Assembly (NCBI GenBank): GCA_013396995.1
Contig: VWZP01010174.1
Coordinates: 62,001 to 126,000 of the forward strand
DNA length: 64,000 nt
Reading direction: 5' to 3'
Source: Dicaeum eximium
Taxonomy: Eukaryota > Chordata > Aves > Passeriformes > Dicaeidae
Within the stretch, counting starts at the first letter, position 1, and every line of letters begins with the position of its first letter. The translations under genes were made by a program, and so were the position numbers. Below the pieces are notes generated by a model, which searched no databases, was not told the origin of the DNA, and worked only from the letters and a program-made list of their open reading frames with translations. Shown here piece after piece: positions 1 through 12,972 of this stretch.

Positions 1-3000
1 TATGAGGAAGATTTCTTGGGCCTGGTACTTAGCACACATATTTTGGTGTGAAACTATTACTGAAACAGAAAGTTGAGAAAGATTTTCTGATCTTTTGAAG
101 AGCAGTATGAAAAGCATTGAAGACAGATTTCCCTAGAATTCCTGAATCTGATACTATGTTCGGCCATGACTGCTTTCTTCATTAAAACTTTGTACTTTTC
201 AGAATTGGGCACAGTTTCAATAAGCAGGATGTAGTATGTGTACTAAGTGCTTTCAGTGAACTTACAGATTCTTACACCTTACACACTGAACGGTGTACGC
301 ATCTTCCTGCTGTGTTGTTTCTATAGTCTCTCTGAGCTTCCCTTATTCTACTTCTTAGTTCACTACCTCAAATCTCTATTTATTTTTCCATTGAATGTCT
401 TGGAGTTTTTATTTTTTTCCCCTTAAAGGCTATTTCATTTAAAATATCTAAGCATTTTAATTTTATAGACATATCCCACAATCTTCCAAAACAAAATGGT
501 GAATTTTTTGTCTTGGAGCTATTAAGTAAAAACCCTCATTCTTCAATATTAAAAAGACCCCAGAAATGTAGCTATTAATATTAAGCTATTTTACTCTTAA
601 ATTGATACTTTTGTGACTCTCTTTGTTGCCTTATATTGCCCTTATATGTTATTTATATTGCCCTTACATGTTATATATATTGCCCTTGTATGTTAGTACA
701 TAAGACATATACTTATCCTGTAATCTTCAACATAAATAGCAATGTTGTATTACAATTTCTCTGTCTTCAGCCTACTGACAAAACTTATTTGTTAGCTATA
801 TTATTTACAATGAGTAAATAAGCATGAATTTGTTGCCTTTCTTGATTGGAAATTCTGCAGTAGTTAATTTCTGCAAATACATTCATTTCCTTAAAAATTC
901 ACTGATTCTTTCAGATGAAGAAATCAGTGGCTTGTGTGTGGATTTTTCTCCCCAAGTCTAGTACAGAATATATTATACAGTGTCATAATATACAATACAA
1001 TGCTGCCTCTGTCTCCCTGACTGAGGTGCCCACATGCTGAACATAAGCCTGAGGAACACTGATACTTTTGGGGAGAATATTTGTTACCTGAAACTTTTTG
1101 TACCTTTCAATATGAGCAGATATGTTGATTTTCTGAATATTTCTTTGAGGACTTCTGGGCAATCAGATGTATGAATCTGAACACATCTATGAATTGTTGA
1201 AATTAATTTATAATTTCTATACCATGCACCATTTTTTCTACTATTTAATCATATATAGAAGTTATAATAAAGGCATATTCATCCTCCACATTCTACCCAA
1301 AATCTGTCCAGGTTTAACTATTCTTTCAGCATATCAGTCTTAAGTAGCTGACAATGCTATTATTTATTAATTTAACAAATCCTGTAGGTCCCATGCAAAA
1401 CTCAGTGTCACAAGTTCTGAGTGCAGGCTTTTACACACAGAAAGTAAAATCAAGAGTAAAATTTAAAAGAGCGTGGTTCAAAGGTGGTATTTTCCCAAGT
1501 GATCTCTACACCACTAGAGGTATGAAATAAACTAAATGAATTCTTGTGAAATTTGTGACAGAACTACAGTAAATTTGATTTTCCACTGTACAAAGAAATT
1601 GTTAATAAAAATGGTTTTAGACACACTTCACTCTATTTCGGTGCAGTATGAATGATATTTTAAAATTTATTTCAAGACAATATAAAATATAAGTACTGAA
1701 AACCACAGACAATAAAAAGATTTATTTCCATACTACACTCTGCTCTTTCTGGCTTCACTAATGCATTTTTCTATCTATTTCCACAATGTGAGTTTCTATT
1801 TACCAGATAAAACCAACATGCACAGTCTTGGTTCAAAGTTTTTGTGAAAAGCACTAAAAAATCAGCATGAAGGCAATAAGAAAATAATAAGCAATACTAT
1901 CCAAATAAATCAAGGCTAAGATCATGATAGGCTAAAGAGGATTTGTAGGCACGATGAGTGATGAAAGATTTGCAATTAAAGATGAGATCAGTGATGTCTT
2001 GTGGCTTTTGAAACTTTGTTGAAAATTCTGCAATTTGAGTCTAATTTTGTCTATGTCTAGCACATCTTGGAGAACTGTGGGAAGAATCTGTTAAGATTTT
2101 TCTAAGAGGAAGCTTGTGTTCTGCTCCAAAAATTCATCCCATCCTGTTACACAGCTGTAATTGCCCCAGATGTACAAGGAAGGGAAGGGTCCTTCCTTTT
2201 TTACTACAATCATGCATCAAAGCCATCATACAACAAGCCAACCTAGTCAATAAGAACTTAGAGTGAATTGTTTGAACCATCAGTTTAGATATGGATAACT
2301 CAAAGTGCTATTTCATTTGTATGACTGATCACATGTCAATATGAAGAACCTGCTTTCCTGATAGGACACCTGACCCTGCTCTCAATAGCATAAATTAAAT
2401 AGGAACTGCAGCTGTGTCTTGAAAGGCAGAACCAAGCCTACACTCCTACAGAATAAAGTAATGCAATTGTTTGCTGGTTTACACCACATATTTTTTCAAT
2501 CTAGGATTATAGAGCTGTTGAACTATGTTACAATCAGATATGATCATTCACCATGATGGTAATAACCTGTCCATTTCTAGCCTGTTTTCCTCAGTCCTGA
2601 AAGGCCAACTCCTTTGACAGTATGTATAAATGCTAATGTAAATACACACAGTACCTCCCTAATGCTGGCAATAGTCCTTCAGAGACTAAAGACAAATAGA
2701 CTCATTTTGTCTGTGACAGCAAAGCTGGACTCATAAGTAAACATTTCAGTAAGGCAAAGTCAGCATATGTTAATCACATCGAACATCTAATTTCACTTTT
2801 CTTCTACAATCAATTAACAAGTTTAATGTTCCTCTCTATTCGGAGAGAACAAAAAGTAATTATTTAAATTGTGGATTTTTTCCTCTTTAAGTAAGTGCTG
2901 TCCTTAAGACCAAGCTCTCATGTAATCTGTTTTTGAGAAACAGAACTGATTGTCACTACTGGTTTGTTCATATATCCTTATGGCACACCATCATAAATAG

Positions 3001-4225
3001 AATTTGGCACTCCTGAGCTAGCTTCTCACAGCAGTTGTCTTTAATATCATTTACTCAACAGGTTCAAGGTCTTAATGTATAATTAATGTTTAGCAATCCA
3101 CTGCAGTGCTGCAAGATAACCACTTTTCAGCATTTAATTTCAAGTAAGTCTTGACAATTTCATTTGATGAAGATAATACAGGTAACTTTACACCTCTGAA
3201 ATTGTAAAAGTGTCTCCAGAATGAACATAACAAAGGAAAGACTTGCTGGTTTAAAGAAGCATCAGTCTGAGCAATCAGTTTTCTAACTTGTCCTTAATAC
3301 AAATGAGAGTACAGAGAGAGTACTTAACCTTTCTAAGGTCTGCAGAGAAAACAAAGCTTATCTGAGTAAACAAAAAGTTGACGAAGTATGGTATGCTGTC
3401 TTGCAAAAGATATTAATTTATTACAAATAACCAATACTGACCTGAAAAAGCTCTCTTTTTATTTGGGTCACAGTGGAATACATTTTATTGATGCTTAAGA
3501 GAGACTAGCAAATGTTCAGCTCCAAAATCTTCTAAGCTGTTCACACCATTATTTATTATTTGCATTATGTAGTGCTTATAATCTCCAGTAAAGGATACCC
3601 TTTGTGGTGCTAGGTAATTATTGTAACACTAACTTGGCATGACAAAACTCTGGAGTATTGTCATTAGAAAAGAAACAGCTAGAAAAGAAATGTTATTCAT
3701 ACAGGAGATGTATGATTAGGAAACAGTAGCCATTATAGACAAAATTCAATATTCAAATATGAACCTGGGTCCTCCTGGTTTTCAAGATCTATTGTTTTAT
3801 AGATTGACATCAGTGATCCAGATCTGACCAACCAACACTTTGAAGCAGTTCAGAGTAGGTCTCAGTAACATTCTCTACTGAAACACATGGTTAGGAATGA
3901 ATGAAAAAAAATAGAAGAAAACTCAACAGGAAAATTATTTCAAGCCTCCTGATTTGAAGACCTTTAAAACACACATTTAATCATTTATGAAGGCTGGCAT
4001 AAGTATGATCTTACATATTTGTTGGGTTAGATGAAAGACCCCAAGACCCCACACATATTGACTTAATAGTGTTTGAAACAAAGCTAGAAAAAGAAATCCT
4101 TTCTGTATTTCACAGAAAGAAATGTGAGCAGAGAACACAGCTCATCACTCACTAGGGAAAATGTATTTAGAGGTTTTTAGTTTGAATACTGGAAAACACG
4201 TTTCAGAAAAAGTTCATCTTTATTA
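1..4225 (-). other. Intronic sequence of the CNTNAP gene, no feature recognised
   Basis: AT-rich DNA with frequent stops in all frames. I found no exon, RNA gene or identifiable repeat. By position it belongs to the intron downstream of the exon at 44098-44298, assuming the gene is not interrupted. Confidence 0.6.
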
Positions 4226-4230
4226 ATAAA

Positions 4231-4617
4231 TGTTGTCTGGACATTTTACGAGTTTTCTGGGTTAAAGCCTGCTGAGGTTTTCTTCCAGGAGAAGCTCGTT
4301 TTTCTTTGCACAGATTTCTGTAAACGTATCTCTGGGCTGTGTGTTCAAGGACACAGATGCATTCTTCTACCCTGTCTCCCAATATAGGGAGATGTGGTTT
4401 TCTTCCTCTTAGCCTATGATATAGAGAAATGTTCTCTCTCTGATTTCGTAAGCATTTCTGGCATTCTTGTACTGAGCATGATGAAGGAAGTATGTTAGCT
4501 CTGTACCCGGGCAGATATAGCCCAAAATCCTTCTGAACAGTGGAATCATTTTAATAAATCATATAAGCCTTCAGATATTGGAGTCAAAGAGTCCTGATTC
4601 ACCGTCGGGAAGTAACA
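4231..4617 (+). mobile_element. Solo LTR, family 1 copy A (about 387 bp)
   Basis: Starts TGTTGTCTGGACATTTTA and ends GGGAAGTAACA, giving TG...CA ends. It is flanked by the direct repeat ATAAA (4226-4230 and 4618-4622). A poly-A signal AATAAA lies at 4553-4558, about 60 bp before the end, as expected for R/U5. It aligns along its length with the minus-strand copies at 12573-12967 and 14912-15245, for example at GGACATTTTA and AATAAATCATATAAGCC. A 5-bp duplication fits ERVL or ERV1 type elements. No internal retroviral sequence adjoins it. Confidence 0.8.
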
Positions 4618-5417
4618 ATAAATAAATGAACAAAATTACCTCATCCTACTTATTGCTTATTATGGTGAAAAATTCTTTCCATATTTAATGTACCAAAATG
4701 ATAAAAACACTCTTTAAAAACAATACTTGGTCTATCAGATTGTCTCTTCAAGAAAACAAGTATTGCTCTACTAATTATTTCCAAGCCTATAATATTAAAC
4801 TCCAGTCCAGAAATACAGTCTTGGATTAAATTCATCATTTGAACAACACAAACCAAACCCAACTCACGCTAGGAGAAGTTCTGCTGTTATCAAGAGACCT
4901 ATGTGTCCAATGCAGGACCATGCAGTGGTATCCAAAGCACTGTGATGATTAAAAACAGCATATATTGTGCTGCTTGACAGGATGAGCTGGGACTAATGTT
5001 TTGCTTTGTATGGAATACTACAGAGATATAAGCAAAGAACTGAATACAAAATGAAACAGAATACCCAATTACTCTTGTACAAAGAGTAAATCTGATTCAC
5101 ATGTAATGCAAGTACAGAAAATTTTATTAAGTTCTGGTTGCAACTCTTTTCTTCATGTTAGATGCAAACATTTGAATACTGATATGGAAGACTACCTTAG
5201 AGAGATATTTGTCCCAAAAGCCAAAAAAACACCCATGACCACCACTTAATTTGTAGTGTTTTAGACATATTTCCTGAAAGACTCTGGCTTTCACACTGTA
5301 AAATAGATTTCAATGAAGTGGCTCACTAAAACAAAGGTGTTTCTAAGGAATTTGTGATGGGAATATTGCTTCTGAAATCATCCAACAAAACCTTAAGGAA
5401 GCCAGCAACTGCTTTCC

Positions 5418-5443
<26 letters not shown>
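5418..5443. repeat. (CT)n microsatellite
   Basis: About 13 uninterrupted CT units followed by a T run. Likely length-polymorphic. Confidence 0.95.
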
Positions 5444-5448
<5 letters not shown>

Positions 5449-8099
5449 CCCCTCTCAACAATTTTACTGAAGCTTAAAGAAGATTCCTGTGTTCCAACTC
5501 AGATTTTGACTGAGATTTTAAACTCTGTAGGCATTGTCCTGAGTTTGCTCCGCCTCAGGAATGAGGCTTGTTAGATTTTTTAATGAGCTGCTCTTGACCT
5601 GACTCAACCTCTGTTTTAAATTGGTTTTGTCATAATAATTTAAACACCCCTTTCCCCCTGGCCCCAATGTGGGTATGCCTAATTTACTTAACTTTTGCTG
5701 TTCTTCTTGAGTTGTAAACCAAGTGTTTTACAAGTAGTGGAAAATGCAGTTATTCTGTGCAGAATAAATATTTATAAATAATGCACACTGCAGAGGAATA
5801 CAAGTCTGGTATGATAACAGGCACCTTGAAAAGTAGGGACAGAGGTTCAGGATAAAAGAGTAGAATGATAAGAATAAGGGGACATGGTGTCCCTGGGGAC
5901 AGCAGACCTACAAACCAGAGGTCAGATAAAGAAAAGAATGCTGAGGAGCTGGGAAAAAGTGGCTGTAGGACAAAGAGAAGAAAGAACAAGCAACTAACCT
6001 AAATAAAATATCATATAGGGAGAATTCAGAAGTAGTGTGGGCAAGCTGGAAAACACAAAACTAGTCCCAGGTAAACCTTAGAGGAGATAAAAAGGAAAAA
6101 CTCCACCAACATCCAACTTTTCCCAGCAAAGAGCTAGGGACACCAATGACTTGCAATGAACTGCCCCTGAATAAGGAAGGGTGGTGGTGGTTAAAACCCA
6201 GAAAGGAAGAGAAAGGGTAAACATAATGCCAGAGAAAAGGGTAGGCAGTGGGAAGTGTGTGTATAATAATTCTAATTGATTATTATTATTGACATTTTAT
6301 GTGACAAAACTCTGTTTTCCTGGTCTTTAATAATTATATCTGTACTTTCAATAATTTTCTGATTAGACTGTTAAGATTTCAACAATATTGACAACAAAGC
6401 CTTGGCTTTTAATATCAGTTGTGGTTTTTTTATCACCGACTGCAAGATTTGGAGTGCAACAAAGCATATCCAGGAGTACACTGAAAGATGTACATGTTGG
6501 CATAAAGTTGATAAATAAACAGTATTTGTACATAATCCCTGGATAACTGTATTTCTGTACTTGTACATCTGTTAACACCAACAGTGAAGGTGCACCTTTA
6601 TTTCATAGGATACAAAGAGGAAAGATCTGAAGATTCAAAAGTGTGTGTATGGATTTTGAGAGAGTGGAAGTTGGGAATGGTTGGATACAGAGAGTCTACA
6701 AGGATGCAGAGGTAAAACAGGAGAGAGACATACTTAACAGGGAATTCAGGCAGAGAGCTAGGAGCTATCAAACCAGAATGAACATAAACTAAATGGCAAG
6801 CTAAGAGGGCTAAGAGGGCCTGAAGTGACATGGCCAGCAAAGCAAGTAGTGGGCAAGACAGAGAAATTGACAGTAAGAAAAAAAGTTTGGAAACCAAAAC
6901 AAAAAACCCAAGTTGGGAGCATGAGATTTGATGAAGAAACTAGATCAACATCAAAAAATCTAAGAAGATGGACCTGTGTGAGAAATAGCCTTCATGGTAA
7001 TTCAGAGTCACTGTGCAGCCAAGTATTTGTTGAGTGTGCTGGCCAACACATCAATTCTTTTGGTCACCTCTCCTATCCTGTTTACCAAAACTGAGGCTGA
7101 TGTTGCACATATTTTTTTATAAAATAACTGTGCATCTTTATTACTGATGTAGAATGATTATCTTACTTCATGCATTTGGTATCTGGCATAAGTTCTGTAC
7201 CCTTCTAAAAAGAACACTATTGTGAGGGCCAAACAAAACTTAACAGAAATTCATAGAAATCATAAAATTTTTCAAAAATACTCCATTACCTTAAAAGAAA
7301 CAAAAAAAAATCAAGCAAAAACTGAACATGCAATTCAGCTGGCTGAAAATATATTTCAAAAGTTATTGGCAGCAGAAAAAACGGGTAAAGTTCAATTAAA
7401 ACTTTTCTTGGCAGCTCATGGAAGAAAATGAGGGAGAGGAAAAAAATTAGAATAGCATTTTTCTACATTTAAACTTCCAGGAATATGCCAGACACAGTTT
7501 AATTTTTCTTGTATACTTAGCACAGTAACCATGTGTGGCAACAGATAACATACAGCACCCTTGAACCAACATGCTATAGAGAGCTGATGCACAAAATAGA
7601 TGCAGTAGCAGATGTGTTATATTGCTAAACAAACATACTAAATGCTAACATGAGTTTTGTGAAGTACCAAGTGTAATTGACAGAAAAATAGATAAAATAT
7701 TATAGATTATTTTCTTTGCTCTTCTCATGTTATAAAAGCAGTTGTCTCCAAATCTGTACTATGTTATGGCAGCAGCTGGATCACCTTTTTCAGTTTTCTA
7801 TTCCTCTCACTTGTCTATCGTGCTCCTAACTTTAGAACTGTAATGCAATAAATGCTTTCTCTCGGAGAAAATGCATCAGTTTATTGCAGAAAATACTATC
7901 AACTCCTTGGCAAATAAGCCTATACATAATAAATTCTTCAAACTAACAGATAATGTAGTCTTCCACTGTATCTTCTATGTTTTGTAAGAGGGGTAAAATG
8001 ACAAGATTATATCTCTGCTGAGTTACAAATCCTAAATATCAATGAGACAAATTCTCCATATATGCTAAGCACTGAACTTCTGACTTTACTTACAGAACA

Positions 8100-8125
8100 C
8101 CCTCCCCCGCCCCCCACCTCCCCCC
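8100..8125 (-). repeat. C-rich tract; possible G-quadruplex on minus strand
   Basis: Four C runs of 3, 5, 6 and 6 bases with spacers of 1, 1 and 4 bases. The complementary strand therefore fits the G3+N1-7 quadruplex rule. It lies in otherwise AT-rich intron DNA and, on minus, is in the sense strand of the CNTNAP gene. Confidence 0.6.
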
Positions 8126-8824
8126 ACAATTAGATGCAATACAAAGAGCTCTATACAAACTTCCTCTGGATTACCTGATTAGTCAATGATAACAGCCAAC
8201 CGGAAAATTAGAGTGCAATATAGGCAGGACATGGCTGTATTTTTATCTCCTGCTGTTTAAGATGGTTTGTTTGCATCTTAAAAGAGTGTCAACAGTGCTC
8301 AGCTTCAATTTGAGTCTACTCTAACCTGAATAGCTACAAGACTTCATTAAATAGCCTGCAGGAGCAGGAGCTCTAATAGAAGCCCATATGTTTGTAACTA
8401 CCTCCTTTAAAACTGCTATCCTTATTCTGGTGGTAAAACAGATCCAGTGCAAGAGTTCTGATGTCTTCATTTCAGAAGTTCCTATAAAAATATGTGATAA
8501 ACAGACCCAGGGTATTTCCTGCCAAATATGTTTTAGAGAGTATCTTCAAAGAACACATCTGTTTGGATAGGGAAAAGACACACAAAATAACAAGAGCAGA
8601 GACTGGCATTTACTAGTTATATCAAAGGCATTAGCATTAGACATCACCATTCTTCCTGTTAGCATCCTGACACTTGGTGTCAATACTGTGAACCAAGTAA
8701 TGTTATGCCTTGCTTTGAAAATACAGAAGTAGTATCAACATCCAGCTAAGACTTAGGTTTTTGAAAGTCAGATAAACTAGCTTCTATGTTTCCTCTGAGA
8801 TGGGAGCAAGGAGCATTTACTAGC

Positions 8825-8825
<1 letters not shown>

Positions 8826-8855
<30 letters not shown>

Positions 8856-8867
8856 GAGAAAAAAAAA
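8826..8867. repeat. Poly-A / (GA)n / poly-A simple repeat
   Basis: About 20 A residues, then seven to eight GA units, then a second A run. The two overlapping opposite-strand open frames here are made by this low-complexity tract. Confidence 0.95.
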
Positions 8868-11506
8868 TTAAGACAATGCCCAGTAATAACATTAGGAAAA
8901 TAAAGATGCCAAAAGTGAGAAACATGTTTAATTTTTTTTTTCTTTTTAACAGAAGCAACACAACTTTACTATATTGTGTAGAAACCTCTTTTCCATCTTC
9001 ATTTGTAGAAACACATATTTTAGTTCCTATACTAAGTCTTTTAATGGAAGAACAAGCTCTCCAGTACACTGGACAAATAGGTACTGGATGTCCCTGCATC
9101 ACACACACTGAAATGAGTATCACCAGGTGTTAAAAGCAGCACCAATTTAATTTCAAGTAGAAGATGGCCTCTTTGGTTAGTCTTTCAGAAAAGAGCTAAT
9201 CTGTTGATAAATTGCTCCTGTCACACTCTTTAAAGAGGTTGGTTGTCTGAAATAATAGAATGACCTTATTATTCTTTCAGAAATTTTCTATTTAGAGAGC
9301 AAAGGAAAATTCACCTAGGTGTATAAAAAAATACTCAGGTATGTGTTCATATAAGTCTAATATCTGTCAAATTGTTTTATGCTTTATTGAAAATAAAGAA
9401 GCAATTTTATACTAGAATTCTAAAATATTTTTAGAGCTTAGAAAAGTTGCTTTCAATAAGACAGAAGAGTTTGACTTAACCTTGTAAATTTTTATTGTGC
9501 GTTTTTATTCCAACTTACAGATAGTTCTGAAAAATTTACCCAGTTCAATTCACATTTTCCTTCCCCCTTTCTCTTCTCAACTTCTCATTTCAGAAAGGTT
9601 TGGTCTTTGAATTAGGCAGTGTGGTACTTCATTTCTTTTGAACACTGATGTTGACTATTGTATTATTCTTGAAGCAGAAATGTCAGATACTATCAAGAAA
9701 TGCACTACTATTCCCTGCAATCAGGAAGATTTTAACCAGGCCCTCAGTTCCTTATTCATGACATTTTGCAGGAGAAGTACATTATGTTGCAATGCCCAAG
9801 TAATGTTGCTTGTAAGTGGCTAAATATAAAGCCCACTCTATCTACATGCAGTGAGGATTTCTGTATGAATCTGACTCAGAAATAACCAGGAGGTTGTTGT
9901 TATACTCTTGAGTGAAAACACTGGTAATTTGAAAATAGAAAATAGGAAGAAACTGGGCATAATCCTCCAGTTCTTGCGTTTACATGTGACTGCTGGCAAA
10001 ACCCCCATAAAACGTTCTCAGATGGTCTATGCTGTAAACTCTGTGATAGAAGGTGACTGAAAATGTGTCCTCCCTGATATTATAATTTTTAACCACCATA
10101 GATATGACTTGCAGTTCAACCTCTGCAAGGCACATTAAATTAAAGCTAATAAATGTTTAATTCTCTCAATTCACAGGATAAAAAGTATGGGTCACACATG
10201 CTAACACAGATGTCAAATGTTATTTCCTATCACTAAGTAAAACATGCAGCGTGACCCACACACAAATACCCTGATACTAAGTCAGAAATACTTCCACTCT
10301 GAAAAGGAAAGGTCTGATTCAAAGGAGTTACAGCAAAGTATCTTTAAAGTTCCATCCATTAATATAATGAGAATACAAGCTATCTTGTTGATGGACACAA
10401 TAAACTGAGGATTTGCCTATGACTGCTAAAGGCCTCACAGAATGAGATTGTTTACACCAGAAGATAAGGATTTCACTTCCCATAGAGTGACTTTGTCCAA
10501 GCAACCTCACACTTCAGTTGTATACTTCCCAGTAGACCTTATGTGCAAGTGCTACTCAGCAGAAAAACGTATGGAAAATTTTGAAAGACAGTGTATAAAT
10601 TAAGAGAAAATCAGACCTTGGAATTCCCAATGAAACTGAAAGGCACCAGGATTGCTTGCAGGAACCCACTCTTCCCTAGTCTTCTCTTCCTTTTCTTATT
10701 TCACATCTGCCTGCCAAAGGCCACATGGCTTCTGTCATCACTTACAGCTGGACTTCATTCTGCTTTTACCTTTGTTATCCTCTGTGTAAGGCTAGGTTTG
10801 TTTCTGGCATTGTTGGTTACTGATGGATTTAGCTCCCAGAATTTGTAAATCTAAAAATCTGTATATTACCATACTATAAGAATTTTAAGAGACAGCTATT
10901 GAATCACATTATTATTTCATGAGAAAAAGTTAAAATTTCTACCTTCTTTTCGTATTGCCTCTACAGCAAGTACCAGTATTTTTTAAAGATAAGCTGAAAT
11001 TTTCTTTCATCTTACTAAAGCAAATGCATGCTATAATTATTTTTTTTTCTTACTTGCATATTAGCTTCATAATACTGTATTACAAAATTCCATACACATG
11101 TAAATTAGACCTAATTGGAATGGCTCATCAATCTGTTCCCCAATTTCATAAGAAAAATACATTAACTGAATGTTATTTATGTATAAGGTACTTGTGAATG
11201 TTTGTGATGGAATTCATAAAGCGTTCATTTGCATGTCCTAATGAGCAGTTTATTAATCTTAAATGCACACAGAAATTAACAGCATTTTAATCTTCTAAAA
11301 TGCAGCTTTTTTAATTCTTTCATTAACAACCCTCAGTCTTAGTATGAGATAATTTTTAATAGCTTATGGATACAGATTATGAGCACCTATGTACATATAA
11401 AAATATGCACAGATCTTGTGAGCAATTTTGTCTTCCCTTCACCCTGAAGAATTGCCACAGGAGTAAGACTTTAATAAAAATAAATTATGAAGCCTTTCCA
11501 AGTAGC

Positions 11507-11528
11507 TATATATATATATCTATATATA
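11507..11528. repeat. (TA)n repeat
   Basis: Two TA runs joined by one TATC interruption; self-complementary. Confidence 0.9.
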
Positions 11529-12572
11529 CAGAACCTCTTTGATAAGTGTTCTCATATTTTAAAACACCACAGGTTAAATTTCCTTTTGGAACAGAGATTG
11601 ATTACATGAAAGAATATTTTTACTTTTTATTTGCATCTTTCATTTCATGTTTATAAAACACACTATATTTAACTGGAGAGGGGAGGACAGTTAATTAAAA
11701 GTCCTAAAAGCCAAATATCAAACATAATATAGATTGTATAACAGTGAAATTTTAAACAACATTGAGAAAGAATTTTATTCCATTTTTTCTGAATCTCAGT
11801 TGAGCACAATGATAACGGCTCTGTTCAGCAAAATATCAGGCAGGTGTGCTTTCTAATTTTAAGCCCTAGTAACAGGTCATTGCTGATTGCTGGGCAATGA
11901 CAGCTTTTAAATTCTTCAGATTTCAATTTGCTTTTGTAAATATGCTATTTTCTGTTCCTTATTTTTCATTAAAAGCTTAATGCTCACAATAATCCTTCCT
12001 TCTTCCCCTTGTTTAAATTCAAGTGCAGACCAATAAAATATCTAGTTAACTTATATATTGAGCTGTACTACTTGCAACCTACAAACAACATGTAGCAAGA
12101 AACAAATACATGAGACTTTGGACAAGACTAAATTCATTATTCCTGTGTAATGTGTGAACACTTATTGTAAAGTCACATAATATTCTCTGGGAGGAAGACT
12201 AAGGTCATGGCAGTGGCACTGATAACATTAGTTCCTTCTATGGGGTCATTCTTAGTAGAATACCAAAAGGACAAGGCAAAAAAGCAATTTAGTGTACTTC
12301 AGGCAGGGTAGAAATAATATTTCTTCTTTTCTTCAAGTCTTGCTCATTTATCAGTCTGAGATTATGTTAGTCATCCTGTAGTGACAGTGGAAGGTGGACA
12401 CTTCTCTGTCACAGGAACAGCCTTGGTGACATATGCCCACAGATCCTAGACTTGCTGTTTTTATTGAGGTGCTTATTTTAGTCTATTACATGCAGATCTC
12501 ACTTCCATTAAGAATCCAACATAGTAATCACAGGCACCAAGGGACAACAGCAGTGTCTTTAGATATGACTCT

Positions 12573-12967
12573 ATGTTGCGGTTGCTTCCCAAGTGGGGTG
12601 ATGAATCACGACTTTTTGACTCTAATATCAGAAGGCTTATATTATTTATTAAAATTACTCCATTGTTCAGAAGGCTTTTGGGCTATAGGTACCCATGTTC
12701 AGAGCTAACATGCTTTCTTCTTCATGGTTAGTACAAGACTGCTAGAATGCTTAGAATTCCAAGATAAGAATTGTCCATCTCATAGGTTAAGAAAGAGAGA
12801 CAGTTCTCATCTCCTCTGTGGGAGACAGAACAGCCAGACACCTATGTCCTTGAAACCACACACACAAAGATCTGCTTTTACAGAAATCTGCTTAGAAGTG
12901 AGCTTTCCCATGAAAGGAAAAACTGAGCAAGTTTGCATTCAAGAAACTTATAAAATGTCCAGTGACA
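12573..12967 (-). mobile_element. Solo LTR, family 1 copy B (about 394 bp)
   Basis: On minus it starts TGTCACTGGACATTTTATAA and ends near CAACCGCAACA(T). The flanks carry AGAGT in minus sense (12968-12972 and 12568-12572), a 5-bp target duplication with one extra base of uncertainty at the 3' end. The poly-A signal is at 12645-12650 (minus). The copy shares long blocks with copy A and copy C. The 177-codon plus-strand open frame that overlaps it is antisense to the LTR and not a gene. Confidence 0.8.
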
Positions 12968-12972
12968 ACTCT

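Larger units (their letters stand above)
4623..12567 (-). other. Intronic stretch with simple repeats, no gene recognised
   Basis: AT-rich intronic DNA. It holds a CT microsatellite, a poly-A/GA tract, a C-rich tract and a TA repeat listed separately. From about 5800 to 6960 the plus strand is clearly purine-rich. The open frames of 60-125 codons here show no domain or motif I know and are probably chance. Confidence 0.5.

Noticed and set aside
8746..9133. Opposite-strand frames of 115 and 125 codons
   Set aside because: Both run through the poly-A/GA repeat, giving K/E-rich or F/L-rich low-complexity peptides.
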